Of a DNA stretch of 64,000 nucleotides, positions 46,901-54,857 are shown piece after piece. Location of the stretch: assembly GCA_025361565.1 (NCBI GenBank), contig JANYKN010000126.1, positions 1 to 64,000 on the forward strand, written 5' to 3'. Made by a program: the position numbers and the translations under genes. Each line of letters starts with the position of its first letter. The first letter of the stretch is position 1. The notes under the pieces were generated by a model that had not been told where the DNA came from, searched no databases, and was given only the letters and a program-made list of their open reading frames with translations. This DNA is from Bacteroidota bacterium (GTDB lineage: Bacteria > Bacteroidota > Bacteroidia > Bacteroidales > NBLH01).

Positions 46901-49900
46901 CCTGATCCTTAACGGAAATTTACAAATTGCAGCAGGTCAGTTAAATAATGGATTTGGTATCGATATTACAATTAAAAAGAATTGGATTGACAATGTTTCT
47001 TCTGGTGGTTTTACTTCTCTTGCAGGTAAAGTTTCTTTTAATGGAACAATAGCACAATCTATAACAAGTACTGTAAATACAAAATTCTATAACTTGGAAA
47101 TAAACAATTCAAATGGACTAACATTGATCAACCCAGTTGAAATTACTAATAATCTAATTTTAACGCTTGGTAAGATTAATACCACTTTAGCCAACTCATT
47201 AACTTTATCTAATTCAAATTCGAATATTGTTTCAGGAGCAGGTTTAGGAACAACATCTTTTGTTAATGGTCCATTGAAGAAAAATATTGGTGCAACAGGA
47301 GGTTTTACGTTCCCAATAGGGGTTGGTAATACTTATGGTCCGGCTACCTTGAGCAATGCAGATGCAGATGTTTGGCAGGCACAATATTATTTAGGTGGAT
47401 ATAATTCATCTTCAGCATATTTTGCTGATCCAATTATTGAAGTCAGCAACACCGAAAACTGGATAATTAAAACTACATCTATAGATGGAAATGCAATTGC
47501 TACATTGCCTTATGGTTCAAGTGGTATTATTTCTAAGTGGGTGGTTTTGGATTATAATAATCCATTTTGGACAAACACCCCTGGCTCAACAATAAATACT
47601 GCTAATGGAACTGTTTCTAGCAATGCGCAGACAACTTTTACAACTGCAACTGATAAGTATTTTACCGTAGGTTCTACCAATTTGACAAAATGGATTGGTG
47701 GCATTTCAGTTAATTGGTTTGATCCCAATAATTGGAGTACTGTTTCTGTTCCAACTTCAACTGATAATGTCAAAATTTCATATGTTGATGCTTCTCATCC
47801 GCTTCATTTTCCTGATATTTCAACAACAGGGCCAGCAATTTGTAATAATATTACAGTTGAAAATAATGCAATTTTAGTGGTATCTGGTACTGGCAATTTA
47901 GATGTTTATGGTAATTGGGTAAATAATACAGCGCCTGCAATTAATGCTGTTTCAATGAGTAATACGTCAACTGTATCTTTTAAAGGAACAACTGCAATTT
48001 CAGGTACAGCAGAAAATACTTTCGGAAATATTTATATTAATGGATCGCTTACAGGTCCTTCAGGAAACATGAATATCACTGGTAATTGGACAAATGCAGG
48101 AGCCAGTAATTCATTTTCTGCTAACAGTACTTCAACAGTTGTATTTAGGGGTGCAACAAATCAGACCATTCAAACCGCAAATGTTGAGACTTTTAACAAT
48201 GTAACAATAAATTCGGGAGCAAATGTTAGTATTTCATCTGCGTCATATGTAACTTTAAATACACTTGTTAATAACGGTACTTTAACGTTGAAGTCAGACG
48301 CAGCCCGAACAGCATCCATGATACAAACTATTGGTTCTGTGCAGGCAACGGTTGAAAGATTTGTCGCTGGAAACAAGTGGCACTTTATGTTTGCGCCACT
48401 TTCAGCTATTCCAACAACAATTTATAAAACCGAAGGTACTTCTACAAATTATAATCTTTATTCATATCTGGAGCCGAATGCTGATTATTGGAATGCAACT
48501 TCGGTTTATGGCACAACTGGTTGGGCAGCCGAATATTCAAACACCAATCTTCCAAATTTAAAAGGGTATATTTTTAACAGATATGGATTACCTGATAAAA
48601 CCTATGTTCAGACTGGGGGAAATTTATGGGTAGGACCTAAAGTTTTTACTATTTCCAAAACAAATCATGCTCCTGCAACAATTGGGAATGGCTGTATAAA
48701 TGATTGGAATTATTATGATGGTTGGAATTTAGTTGGTAATCCATATGCTTCGGCAATTAATTGGGATTTGGTTGATAAAACAAACATTGAGGATGTTGTT
48801 TATTGTTATGATGGTACTCAGGGTAAATACGCTTATTATGGAATTGATCCTTATTCCGGGATAGGAATCTCGGTTAATAATGGATCTAAATATATTCCTT
48901 CAGGCCAAGGTTTTATGGTTAAATCAAAAGGTACAGGAACAACATTTACATTAAAAGATGCTGACCGGGTACATAATGCCCAACCATTCTGGAAAAGTAG
49001 TAAATCGATTTCTTCCAATGATACAAAATCATCATTAACAGATAATCAATCAATTGCTCCAAATTTTTTAAGATTGCAGATAAATTCAGGAACTTACACC
49101 GATGAGTCGGTAGTGCGTTCACTTCCTGCAGAGTCTGGCGTTACTGATAATCACGACGGTAATTTTGATGCACGGAAAATGTTTGCATGGGACAAAACAG
49201 TTCCACAAATTTTTACTGCTAATGCTGATTTTTCAAATGTTTTTGCAATTAATTCAATGACAGAAGTGGTTGCAAGCAAACAAGTTCCTGTTGGATTGTA
49301 TGTTGGCACTGCAGGTAATTATTCAATTGATTTCAGCCAAAATACTTTTGATGGTATTCATGTTTATCTCGAAGACAAAGTAACAAATACTTGGACAAAT
49401 ATCAGAACAACGCCTTCTTATGCATTTAATTCAGCGGTAGGTACTTTTACTGCACGTTTTGTGTTGCATTTTAATCAAAATCATGCACCTGTTGCAAATA
49501 ATATCCTTGAAAAACAAGTTGTTGACGAAGAGGTTCCTTTTATTTTTATATCCAATGTTAATTTTACTGATGAAGACCAGGGGGATATAGTAACATGCAC
49601 CGCTTCTTATGAAAATGGAAATCCATTGCCTGCATGGTTGAAGTTTGACGCAACATCACATTCCTTCAGCGGAACTCCTTCAAACAATGACGTGGGTACT
49701 TACACAATTAAATTAACAGGTACTGATTTATTGAATGCTCAAACTTCAACAAATTTCATTCTTGAAGTTAGGAATGTAAATGATTCGCCTGTATTGTCGA
49801 ATGCTATTGTAAATCAAACAACAAATGAAGATGCTGCATATAGTTTTAATATTCCTGCTAATACTTTTACTGATATCGATGCTGGTGATATTCTTACTTA

Positions 49901-50621
49901 TACAGCAAAAATTCCTTCATGGATGCAATTTGATCCGGCTACCGGAAATTTCAGTGGTACTCCATCGAACAGTGATGTAGGTTCATGCAATATTACCATT
50001 ATGGCAACTGATAATTTCGGTGCAAATGTTTCAGATGTATTTTCGTTAGAGGTTGTCAATGTGAACGATGCACCCATATTAAATGGACAGGTTCCTGATC
50101 AGGCAATTGAAGTAAATACAAGCTTTGATTACACTCTGGACCAAAATCTATTTGTTGATATTGATTTTGGTGATGAAATTACATATACTGCAAAATTGGC
50201 TGATGGAAGTGTATTACCAAGCTGGCTGAATTTTGATGGACTTAGTCGCAGGTTTACAGGGACAGCTATAGATCTTGGAGATTTATCTATAGTTTTATTA
50301 GCTACCGATAAATTTGGAGCAAGTGCATCCGATGAGTTTATGTTGTCTGTAAAGAATGCAACTGGAATAGGAACATTGAATACTATAGAAGTATCGATAT
50401 ATCCAAATCCAACAAAAGGTCGGTTCTTTGTTGAAACATCGAGCTTTACTGGTGAAATGAGGTTGATTGTTCGTAACAACGATGGAAAAACTGTTTTCGA
50501 GCAAAAAGGAGTGCGCGATACAAACGAAATCAACTTAACTGGTTTCGCTGATGGTGTTTACTTTATAGAATTGACAGATGGAATAGAAAGCAAAGTACAC
50601 AAAATTGTACTGAATAAATAA
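37956..50621 (+). CDS. Giant modular T9SS adhesin, 4221 residues
   Basis: One uninterrupted frame of 12.7 kb. The hydrophobic signal segment (YLMHFALVFALAMVWGQSWG) comes after residue 29, so the true start may be an ATG at 38013 or 38028 rather than 37956. The mature protein is a beta-rich, Ser/Thr/Asn/Gly-dense chain built from repeated modules. W-box openings (GNWTDxxxW) begin near 38104, 39535, 42223, 44950, 46455 and 47682. Four are followed by a HNFG turn and a FPxGxFTxF...GGTVEY strand. Three or four FPIG-bearing units (about 41730, 44450, 45980) sit between. A region with GWNLVGNPYAS (about 48300-49480) follows, then three cadherin-like Ig domains (NVNDxP...FSGTPSN) and a type A sorting domain (SIYPNPTKGRFFVETSS). 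Probably an exported surface adhesin. Confidence 0.9.
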   Translation: MKQFNITKSMELFNPKHKIMNNNSMNFKKYLMHFALVFALAMVWGQSWGQKTWDGGGDGVNWSSANNWNPNGVPALGDAVTISNSGTLSVTVDGNYSCNSLALTYSGNNNGTITLSIPATRSLSVTNGIGYINNNNGGENVNLDVAGGTLSCAAMTFNDTGVGTDDSYLSISNASSVVNVSGNITMSGIDARRTYILFTANGTLNIAGGFVTNGFITSTSGGGNPAPAPTSGIVNYNNAGVQTVWPTTYYNLQVSGSGTKTLGGNTIVNSQLTLTAGTLAVDVNTLSLNGPTIAGTPSNLATTAFSSLSFGGSSTGINIPSSVADLNNLTLNNNAANAQITMNSNITLAAGGTLTLTRGDLVTGSNYIAVTNTAVGAIAGNSANSYIYGTLRRTLPILTSSGIYNFPIGEATTYNAYLLESITTTAVTVIETTVTSSPAATTGDGTTIGGLLPRNWHASVISGAFTDANIRLTDATVLGNVVGVCATQTGAYTSIGGTVAVGSTVVSIAKSSLPNYFAIGSTLIKTFYSYQNGNWTDKTTWTIDPSGTTNVNNYIAGSDYPKTGDIAYILNGRTVTVDANTQATTQLNIEYGGVLNLAATTGHNFGIVSGQGLIRINSVTFPGGTFTNFVSSTGGTVEYYDVTGNLPAQTNYNNLLLTNSTTNNYNLVLTNPSNPVAYNINGYFKIQQTGAGTLTNTLGSVATNVINLTVYGDYTVGAGCSVLLGAAFNGLHTINLYGNFSNNGTFDINDNTDYLNNTNGAAILTFFGSTDNTVLVNTTTAFYAFRVNKGVDQTYIVSITGNASGCDPFKGYDAYDNIGNLNGRLTISIINGTCRLGSNLNIANLTGDQASGFFIGCKVNGTTIDGTGCLWIDGATVNENSGYIAVYGKLRLSAGTLDATGDQMIFRQECQVLVEGTGVLTLDQIRPSTSDLSPKGSYIQTGGIVNAQGNNGTTDYPSFCVPYPTQSFKMTGGVLNVNRAQTGGTATNGGILINCNNYEVTGGTVNVTSANSNFTINSIAPFYNLNLYRSANNVQLANQNWRDNYGTYTVNAQPLIILNKLYIDGASSTVFNANGNNVTVGGDFIIPANATYTPGANTTKLNGVSGQEFQINGTITSGLQNLTLSNTSATVLTATTVPKTLTINGVWTISSLCSIDDNSNTIVAKGNVFNSGTHSSSGSGKAMLNGTATQQISGDGNGIFGNLELNNSVAAGTDAAKFYANQIVTKTLTLSSGILNIDIYKLSLYDNPSSSIVVASPGANKMIKTAGNQSDGGIMKVYSSTGNSFTFPIGTSSGYSPAVIAVTASTYGNILVKPVNGAQPYAKDSPAGHPLLKYWKVSSEYFAGVSAVTQSYYYNIPGELSTGSTESNYESQVCRNFQWYTPDPLVAVDLVNHKADFTTAKFGAIIDGDYTAGQPDAFLAIVKFYSKKSGNWVDGNSATNPWSNISNLGTDNLTTSPGPDNPVIIGDGILNHTITITTSGRSSGSLILNSGSVLDLGTTTGHNFGALPNQVVGGAGKLRISRGTSDGTAEFPAGDFGAFIGNAGGTVEYYTSGFNLIVPPVSVNTPTALNLTTYNNLNLMATSGNSITMPDINMTVFKNLTVGSSSFTNSVLLNSTSAKSLTINNNLNINGGSLQFNNINAQTVTVGNNVTIASGATFEALNNANAVCANTLTVSGNLTNNGTLTFLAGTRYCDLIFKGNTDNSFTGTTGVGTTLNMLTINKGTTQNSVLTMDLSGTLNTLTNSWLTISNGTFRFAVPSKSITLTNVAANTYTIPSTACLSINATGAIINIGNNANDLSDLLLSGKLEVKNGTINIGRPVMTDVFNNDIEYASAGSPEISITGGFLNVNGQIRDNYSNNAGAIIYNQSGGDVTIWGHHSLVASTPTVPNSIDKAKLMIYNQGSIFNMSGGNIIIKTGGGAIFNDLYLRPSATSVTGGTIKFDAALTGADQTTMTMDADVPLFNLIITGTTYFSKLTLKVDPLILLGSLTIDASNSFITSNLNVNIGSNFTNSGTYTPGTNTTTFNGNGLQDITCNNATTFKNLTINKNSGTADLLGTIDPIVSSTFSLSNGIFDTKDRNFYVYGDVVNSGTHVSTGIGTFFLQGSSKQYISGNGFGSFAKVTINNSNGIELSNDISITRLLTFQSGMLYIDKNLLTFTETAPIPSGYDASKFITTSGVASDAGIRKIFTVGTGPFSFIYPIGTLASGSNKFTPVSYTLTGISGTTPYIQVRPINSKHLATTAAAITELKYYWNVTTSAGFAATAFSHIYTYLQSDVQGTESSYFGGRLPISTAVWQHDGTVDYSNHNVTFTNFTYISGDYTAGELPEFGTIDTYYSRNATSGGNWTDPNSWSITGHGGASNGTYPQGNPVIIASGHTITSTANGCSSINLQLLGRLDLLATNSHNFISMNGSGWLRFDPNISGAFVFPGGDFTPFMNTSGSTVEYSSTGGVTISPVISIYQNLYLSGGGIKSLANVDLLIQGNLTLASTCGQFTNAGYNKNIIIYKDWLNNTTTPYIPGSGTVTFSGSTSQTIAGTGTISAPGESFNNVIVNNSAGLSLSRNINIAKDLTINSGGSFSAIGSSTVSIQGNWVNNSTTTFSSGSTVNFNGTLAQSVSAVSGETFNNLTIGNPTGLTLNCNTTVSGNIDFTSTADSRKLMIGANLLNLSSTLGTISNAGSNKFIQTNGLAGDAGIIKSLTSPYNFTFPIGVSTKYTPAQFSETSAGQSGTIKVIPVNSKHPYANNNLTDELKFYWIVSTMGLVPVNVTHTYTFVASDALPSTASYVSGRFLSNQWTPVLGGETGTSIAGSNLIFTSKNYIDGEFTCGVSTNFGILNTYYSRDHAPLITTGADWRTLSTWSTLGHSDDLHIPNTLPNANSVIIKTGHKVVSYDPGINISNLTLNGDLQLNATASHDFGSVTGTGKLSLKNNVTGQFVLPTANLTSFTSATGGTIEYDGAGDLPAVSTYNNLLLSGIGTKNIPNQNLILNGNLQIAAGQLNNGFGIDITIKKNWIDNVSSGGFTSLAGKVSFNGTIAQSITSTVNTKFYNLEINNSNGLTLINPVEITNNLILTLGKINTTLANSLTLSNSNSNIVSGAGLGTTSFVNGPLKKNIGATGGFTFPIGVGNTYGPATLSNADADVWQAQYYLGGYNSSSAYFADPIIEVSNTENWIIKTTSIDGNAIATLPYGSSGIISKWVVLDYNNPFWTNTPGSTINTANGTVSSNAQTTFTTATDKYFTVGSTNLTKWIGGISVNWFDPNNWSTVSVPTSTDNVKISYVDASHPLHFPDISTTGPAICNNITVENNAILVVSGTGNLDVYGNWVNNTAPAINAVSMSNTSTVSFKGTTAISGTAENTFGNIYINGSLTGPSGNMNITGNWTNAGASNSFSANSTSTVVFRGATNQTIQTANVETFNNVTINSGANVSISSASYVTLNTLVNNGTLTLKSDAARTASMIQTIGSVQATVERFVAGNKWHFMFAPLSAIPTTIYKTEGTSTNYNLYSYLEPNADYWNATSVYGTTGWAAEYSNTNLPNLKGYIFNRYGLPDKTYVQTGGNLWVGPKVFTISKTNHAPATIGNGCINDWNYYDGWNLVGNPYASAINWDLVDKTNIEDVVYCYDGTQGKYAYYGIDPYSGIGISVNNGSKYIPSGQGFMVKSKGTGTTFTLKDADRVHNAQPFWKSSKSISSNDTKSSLTDNQSIAPNFLRLQINSGTYTDESVVRSLPAESGVTDNHDGNFDARKMFAWDKTVPQIFTANADFSNVFAINSMTEVVASKQVPVGLYVGTAGNYSIDFSQNTFDGIHVYLEDKVTNTWTNIRTTPSYAFNSAVGTFTARFVLHFNQNHAPVANNILEKQVVDEEVPFIFISNVNFTDEDQGDIVTCTASYENGNPLPAWLKFDATSHSFSGTPSNNDVGTYTIKLTGTDLLNAQTSTNFILEVRNVNDSPVLSNAIVNQTTNEDAAYSFNIPANTFTDIDAGDILTYTAKIPSWMQFDPATGNFSGTPSNSDVGSCNITIMATDNFGANVSDVFSLEVVNVNDAPILNGQVPDQAIEVNTSFDYTLDQNLFVDIDFGDEITYTAKLADGSVLPSWLNFDGLSRRFTGTAIDLGDLSIVLLATDKFGASASDEFMLSVKNATGIGTLNTIEVSIYPNPTKGRFFVETSSFTGEMRLIVRNNDGKTVFEQKGVRDTNEINLTGFADGVYFIELTDGIESKVHKIVLNK

Positions 50622-50650
50622 ACAAAATTATATTAGTTTTAAATAGGAGA

Positions 50651-50678
50651 GGAGGGGTTTTAATTCCCTCCTTTTTTT
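50651..50678 (+). terminator. Intrinsic terminator of the giant adhesin gene
   Basis: Arms GGAGGG (50651-50656) and CCCTCC (50666-50671) with a nine-base loop, followed by seven T (50672-50678), 29 bases past the stop. Confidence 0.75.
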
Positions 50679-50698
50679 ATTTACATGATTTATTCCTT

Positions 50699-50728
50699 GA
50701 CTTTCCAAGCTTTAAAACTTGGAAAGTC
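50699..50728. repeat. Dispersed palindrome, copy 2 (arms GACTTTCCAAG)
   Basis: A 30-base palindrome nearly identical to that at 29685-29715; one arm carries C for T and the loop is one base shorter. It ends 11 bases beyond the stop of the SpmA/B-like gene, on its 3' side. Confidence 0.75.
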
Positions 50729-50739
50729 TAAATAGTAGA

Positions 50740-51972
50740 CTAATGAAAAAACAAATATCCTAATAAAATGGCAGCCGTAATACCTGCAAAATCTGCAATT
50801 AAGCCACAAACAACAGCATAACGTGTGTTTTTAATTCCTACAGAGCCAAAGTAAAGTGCCAATATATAAAATGTAGTATCTGCCGATCCTTGTACTATTG
50901 AAGCCAATTTGCCTGAAAATGAATCGGCTCCATATGTTTTCATGGTGTCTATCATGAGTCCACGGGCACCGCTTCCACTTAATGGTTTCATAAGTGCCAC
51001 AGGAAGAGCTGTTACAAAATCAGTATTCAGACCTATTGAATTAAAGATAAAAGCAATTCCGTCTACCAAATAAGTTAAAGCACCAGAACTGCGAAAAACA
51101 CCAATAGCCACCAAAATGGCAATCAAAAATGGAATTATCTTAACAGCGGTATTAAAACCTTCTTTAGCACCTTCAATAAATGATTCATATACGTTTACCT
51201 TTTTCCTTATGGCCAATAACATAAAACCAATAATGATGGTAAAGATGATAATGTTGCTTGCCTGGCTAGATACCTGAGTGATTTCTTCCTTTGTAAGTCT
51301 GGATAAAAAATAAATAATTGAAAAAATAATTGCAGCAATACCCCCAAAATAGGCTAAAACAACTTTGTTAAACAAATTAATTTTCTGATAGATTGAAACA
51401 CTTATTATTCCGGCCAAAGTTGAAAAAGTTGTAGCAAGAAGAATAGGTATAAATACATCCGAAGGATCAGCGGCACCAAGTTGTGCCCTGTACACCATTA
51501 TACTAATTGGAATTAGGGTAAAACCTGCCGTGTTGATTACCAAAAACATAATTTGGGCATTGCTTGCTGTATCTTTATTTTCATTGGATTGATGCATTTG
51601 TTCCATGGCTTTTAATCCCATTGGTGTAGCAGCATTGTCGAGACCTAGCATATTTGCCGAAAAATTCAGCATAATGGAACCAATAGCAGGATGATCTTTT
51701 GAAAGTTCAGGAAATAATTTCTGAAAGAATGGGCCAATAATTTTTGAAAATATTTTTACTATGCCTCCTTTCTCTCCAATTTTCATAATACCCATCCAGA
51801 AACTTAAGACACCAGTGAGGCCAAGTGAAATTTCAAAACCGGTTTTGGCCATGTCAAATATACTTGATGCCATGCCGGGGAATACCGTCATATCCCCAAA
51901 TACAATGAATTTAACAAGTCCGACGACAAACGCTATTATAAAAAAACCAATCCATATGTAGTTTAAAGCCAT
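50740..51972 (-). CDS. SpmA-SpmB-type (nucleoside recognition/Gate domain) membrane protein
   Basis: A 410-residue protein with about ten hydrophobic helices. It looks like spore maturation proteins A and B joined in one chain. The first half has the SpmA signature (SANMLGLDNAATPMGLKAME), and the second the SpmB-like end (MKPLSGSGARGLMIDTMKTY, then VQGSADTTFYILALYFGSVG). Both halves belong to the Gate/nucleoside-recognition superfamily. Bacteroidota do not sporulate, so the sporulation name reflects family history only. A transport role is likely but the substrate is unknown. Confidence 0.85.
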   Translation of the reverse strand: MALNYIWIGFFIIAFVVGLVKFIVFGDMTVFPGMASSIFDMAKTGFEISLGLTGVLSFWMGIMKIGEKGGIVKIFSKIIGPFFQKLFPELSKDHPAIGSIMLNFSANMLGLDNAATPMGLKAMEQMHQSNENKDTASNAQIMFLVINTAGFTLIPISIMVYRAQLGAADPSDVFIPILLATTFSTLAGIISVSIYQKINLFNKVVLAYFGGIAAIIFSIIYFLSRLTKEEITQVSSQASNIIIFTIIIGFMLLAIRKKVNVYESFIEGAKEGFNTAVKIIPFLIAILVAIGVFRSSGALTYLVDGIAFIFNSIGLNTDFVTALPVALMKPLSGSGARGLMIDTMKTYGADSFSGKLASIVQGSADTTFYILALYFGSVGIKNTRYAVVCGLIADFAGITAAILLGYLFFH

Positions 51973-52287
51973 GTTATGAATATTTAGTTTACGAATATAG
52001 GAAAATTTCCTTGCTAAATCCGTAGGATTAAAATTATATAGTTGAAGTCAAAATAATATTATCAAAGCGAATCGATTCAAATATGCTATAATACTATTGG
52101 TTACAGATCATTGAGCCTCTTACATAATATTTTTCCTATCGACCTAATTTTTGTTCAAATGAGTATATATATTATGTGAAACACAATCAGAGCAAGCTCT
52201 CTACGGAGTGGATCAATAAAAAAGCCATCTCGAAAGGAGATGGCTTTAAAAGCACAGTAAACTATGCGGATTTTATTTGATATTTGA
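51973..52287. other. Intergenic region upstream of the SpmA/B-like gene, with the groEL terminator
   Basis: The 315 bases hold the groEL terminator at 52217-52247. Otherwise only A/T-rich sequence is visible; no clear promoter pair for the SpmA/B-like gene was found. Confidence 0.5.
52217..52247 (-). terminator. Intrinsic terminator of groEL
   Basis: Arms AAAGCCATCTC (52221-52231) and GAGATGGCTTT (52237-52247) match perfectly around a five-base loop; the A-run before the left arm gives the U-run in the minus-strand RNA. It begins 41 bases past the stop. Confidence 0.85.
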
Positions 52288-53940
<1,653 letters not shown>

Positions 53941-53963
53941 TTAATTGATTGATAATTGATTGA

Positions 53964-54242
53964 TTATACTATTGCAAGAATGTCGTCTTGTTTCATAATC
54001 AGGTAATCTTTGTTTTCGTAGCTGATTTCTGTACCGGAATATTTTCCATACAATACAACATCACCAACTTTAACTTCCATTGGTTCATCTTTTGAACCTG
54101 GACCAACTGCTATAACTTTGCCACTTTGTGGTTTTTCTTTTGCTGAATCAGGAATGATAATTCCTCCTTGTGTGCGTTCTTCTGCCTTTAAAGGCTCAAT
54201 TAAAACTCTTGTTCCTAATGGTTTCATAGTAATAACTCCCAT
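53964..54242 (-). CDS. groES: 10 kDa chaperonin GroES
   Basis: A 92-residue co-chaperonin: [20 protein letters not shown] at the start, the mobile loop [16 protein letters not shown], and [14 protein letters not shown]. It caps the GroEL chamber. First gene of the groES-groEL operon. An ATG six residues in (MKPLGT) is the more usual GroES start; the reading [10 protein letters not shown] from 54242 is slightly long, so the true start may be 54227. Confidence 0.97.
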   Translation of the reverse strand: MGVITMKPLGTRVLIEPLKAEERTQGGIIIPDSAKEKPQSGKVIAVGPGSKDEPMEVKVGDVVLYGKYSGTEISYENKDYLIMKQDDILAIV

Positions 54243-54316
54243 ATGATTTTGTTTAACAATTATTATATTTTACGAATCTTGCTATTCACAATTTATGCCA
54301 AAGCATATTTAGCCAG

Positions 54317-54333
54317 TTTGTGACACAAAAATA
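54317..54333 (-). promoter_or_regulatory. Predicted groESL -7 box with overlapping palindrome
   Basis: Minus-strand TATTTTTG (54326-54333) fits TAnnTTTG. It overlaps a perfect 13-base palindrome TTTGTGACACAAA (54317-54329) near the expected start of transcription. No TTG is found at the -33 distance. The palindrome could bind a heat-shock regulator, but none is known to me with this site. Confidence 0.4.
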
Positions 54334-54453
54334 CGACAAAATTTCAGTGATAATAATTTATAAATATGTAATATGCAGAAAATAAATCAATTAACTTAAT
54401 GCTGGTTGATTAACTTAAATTACTAGATTGACAGCCAATGTGACAAAATGGCC

Positions 54454-54488
54454 AAAAAAAAAGCCATCTCAATATGAAATGGCTTTTT
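54454..54488 (-). terminator. Intrinsic terminator of secG
   Basis: Arms AAAAAGCCAT (54458-54467) and ATGGCTTTTT (54479-54488) with an eleven-base loop; A-run upstream gives the U-run in the minus-strand RNA. It begins 18 bases past the secG stop. The left arm and following CTC are identical to the groEL terminator. Confidence 0.75.
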
Positions 54489-54505
54489 GAAATCTTATGT
54501 AATTA

Positions 54506-54853
54506 TTATTTAGATTTTTTTTCAGTCCCTTTTGTAGTTGTAGATGTTGGGGGAACAGTAGGAATAACTGGTACATCACTGGCATGGTTTACCTGCTCTT
54601 CAATAGCAGAACCTTGTTCTTTACCAGTATCTCTTGGAATGGTTATACTTCCTGCTAAACTCAATACTAGTACAGCAACGGCTAATGACCATGTGGCTTT
54701 TTCAAGGAAATCGGCAGTTTTTCGAACACCCATTATTTGATTTGAGGATGAAAAATTTGAAACCAATCCTCCTCCTTTTGAATTTTGAACCAATACGATC
54801 AAAATCAATAGTACACTTGCAATAATTAGTAAAATTGTTATTAAGGTATTCAT
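54506..54853 (-). CDS. secG: Preprotein translocase subunit SecG
   Basis: A 115-residue protein with two hydrophobic helices (about 2-23 and 53-72) and the SecG motif VLVQNSKGGGLVSNF between them. SecG is the small partner of SecYE in the Sec channel and helps SecA cycling. The C-terminal 40 residues are polar and Thr/Pro-rich, as in many Bacteroidota SecG proteins. Its start lies four bases after the stop of the tetratricopeptide-like gene, so it is in one operon with it. Confidence 0.92.
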   Translation of the reverse strand: MNTLITILLIIASVLLILIVLVQNSKGGGLVSNFSSSNQIMGVRKTADFLEKATWSLAVAVLVLSLAGSITIPRDTGKEQGSAIEEQVNHASDVPVIPTVPPTSTTTKGTEKKSK

Positions 54854-54857
54854 ATTT

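Noticed and set aside
54243-54505. CIRCE element for HrcA before groES
   Set aside because: No TTAGCACTC-N9-GAGTGCTAA-like sequence is present on either strand.
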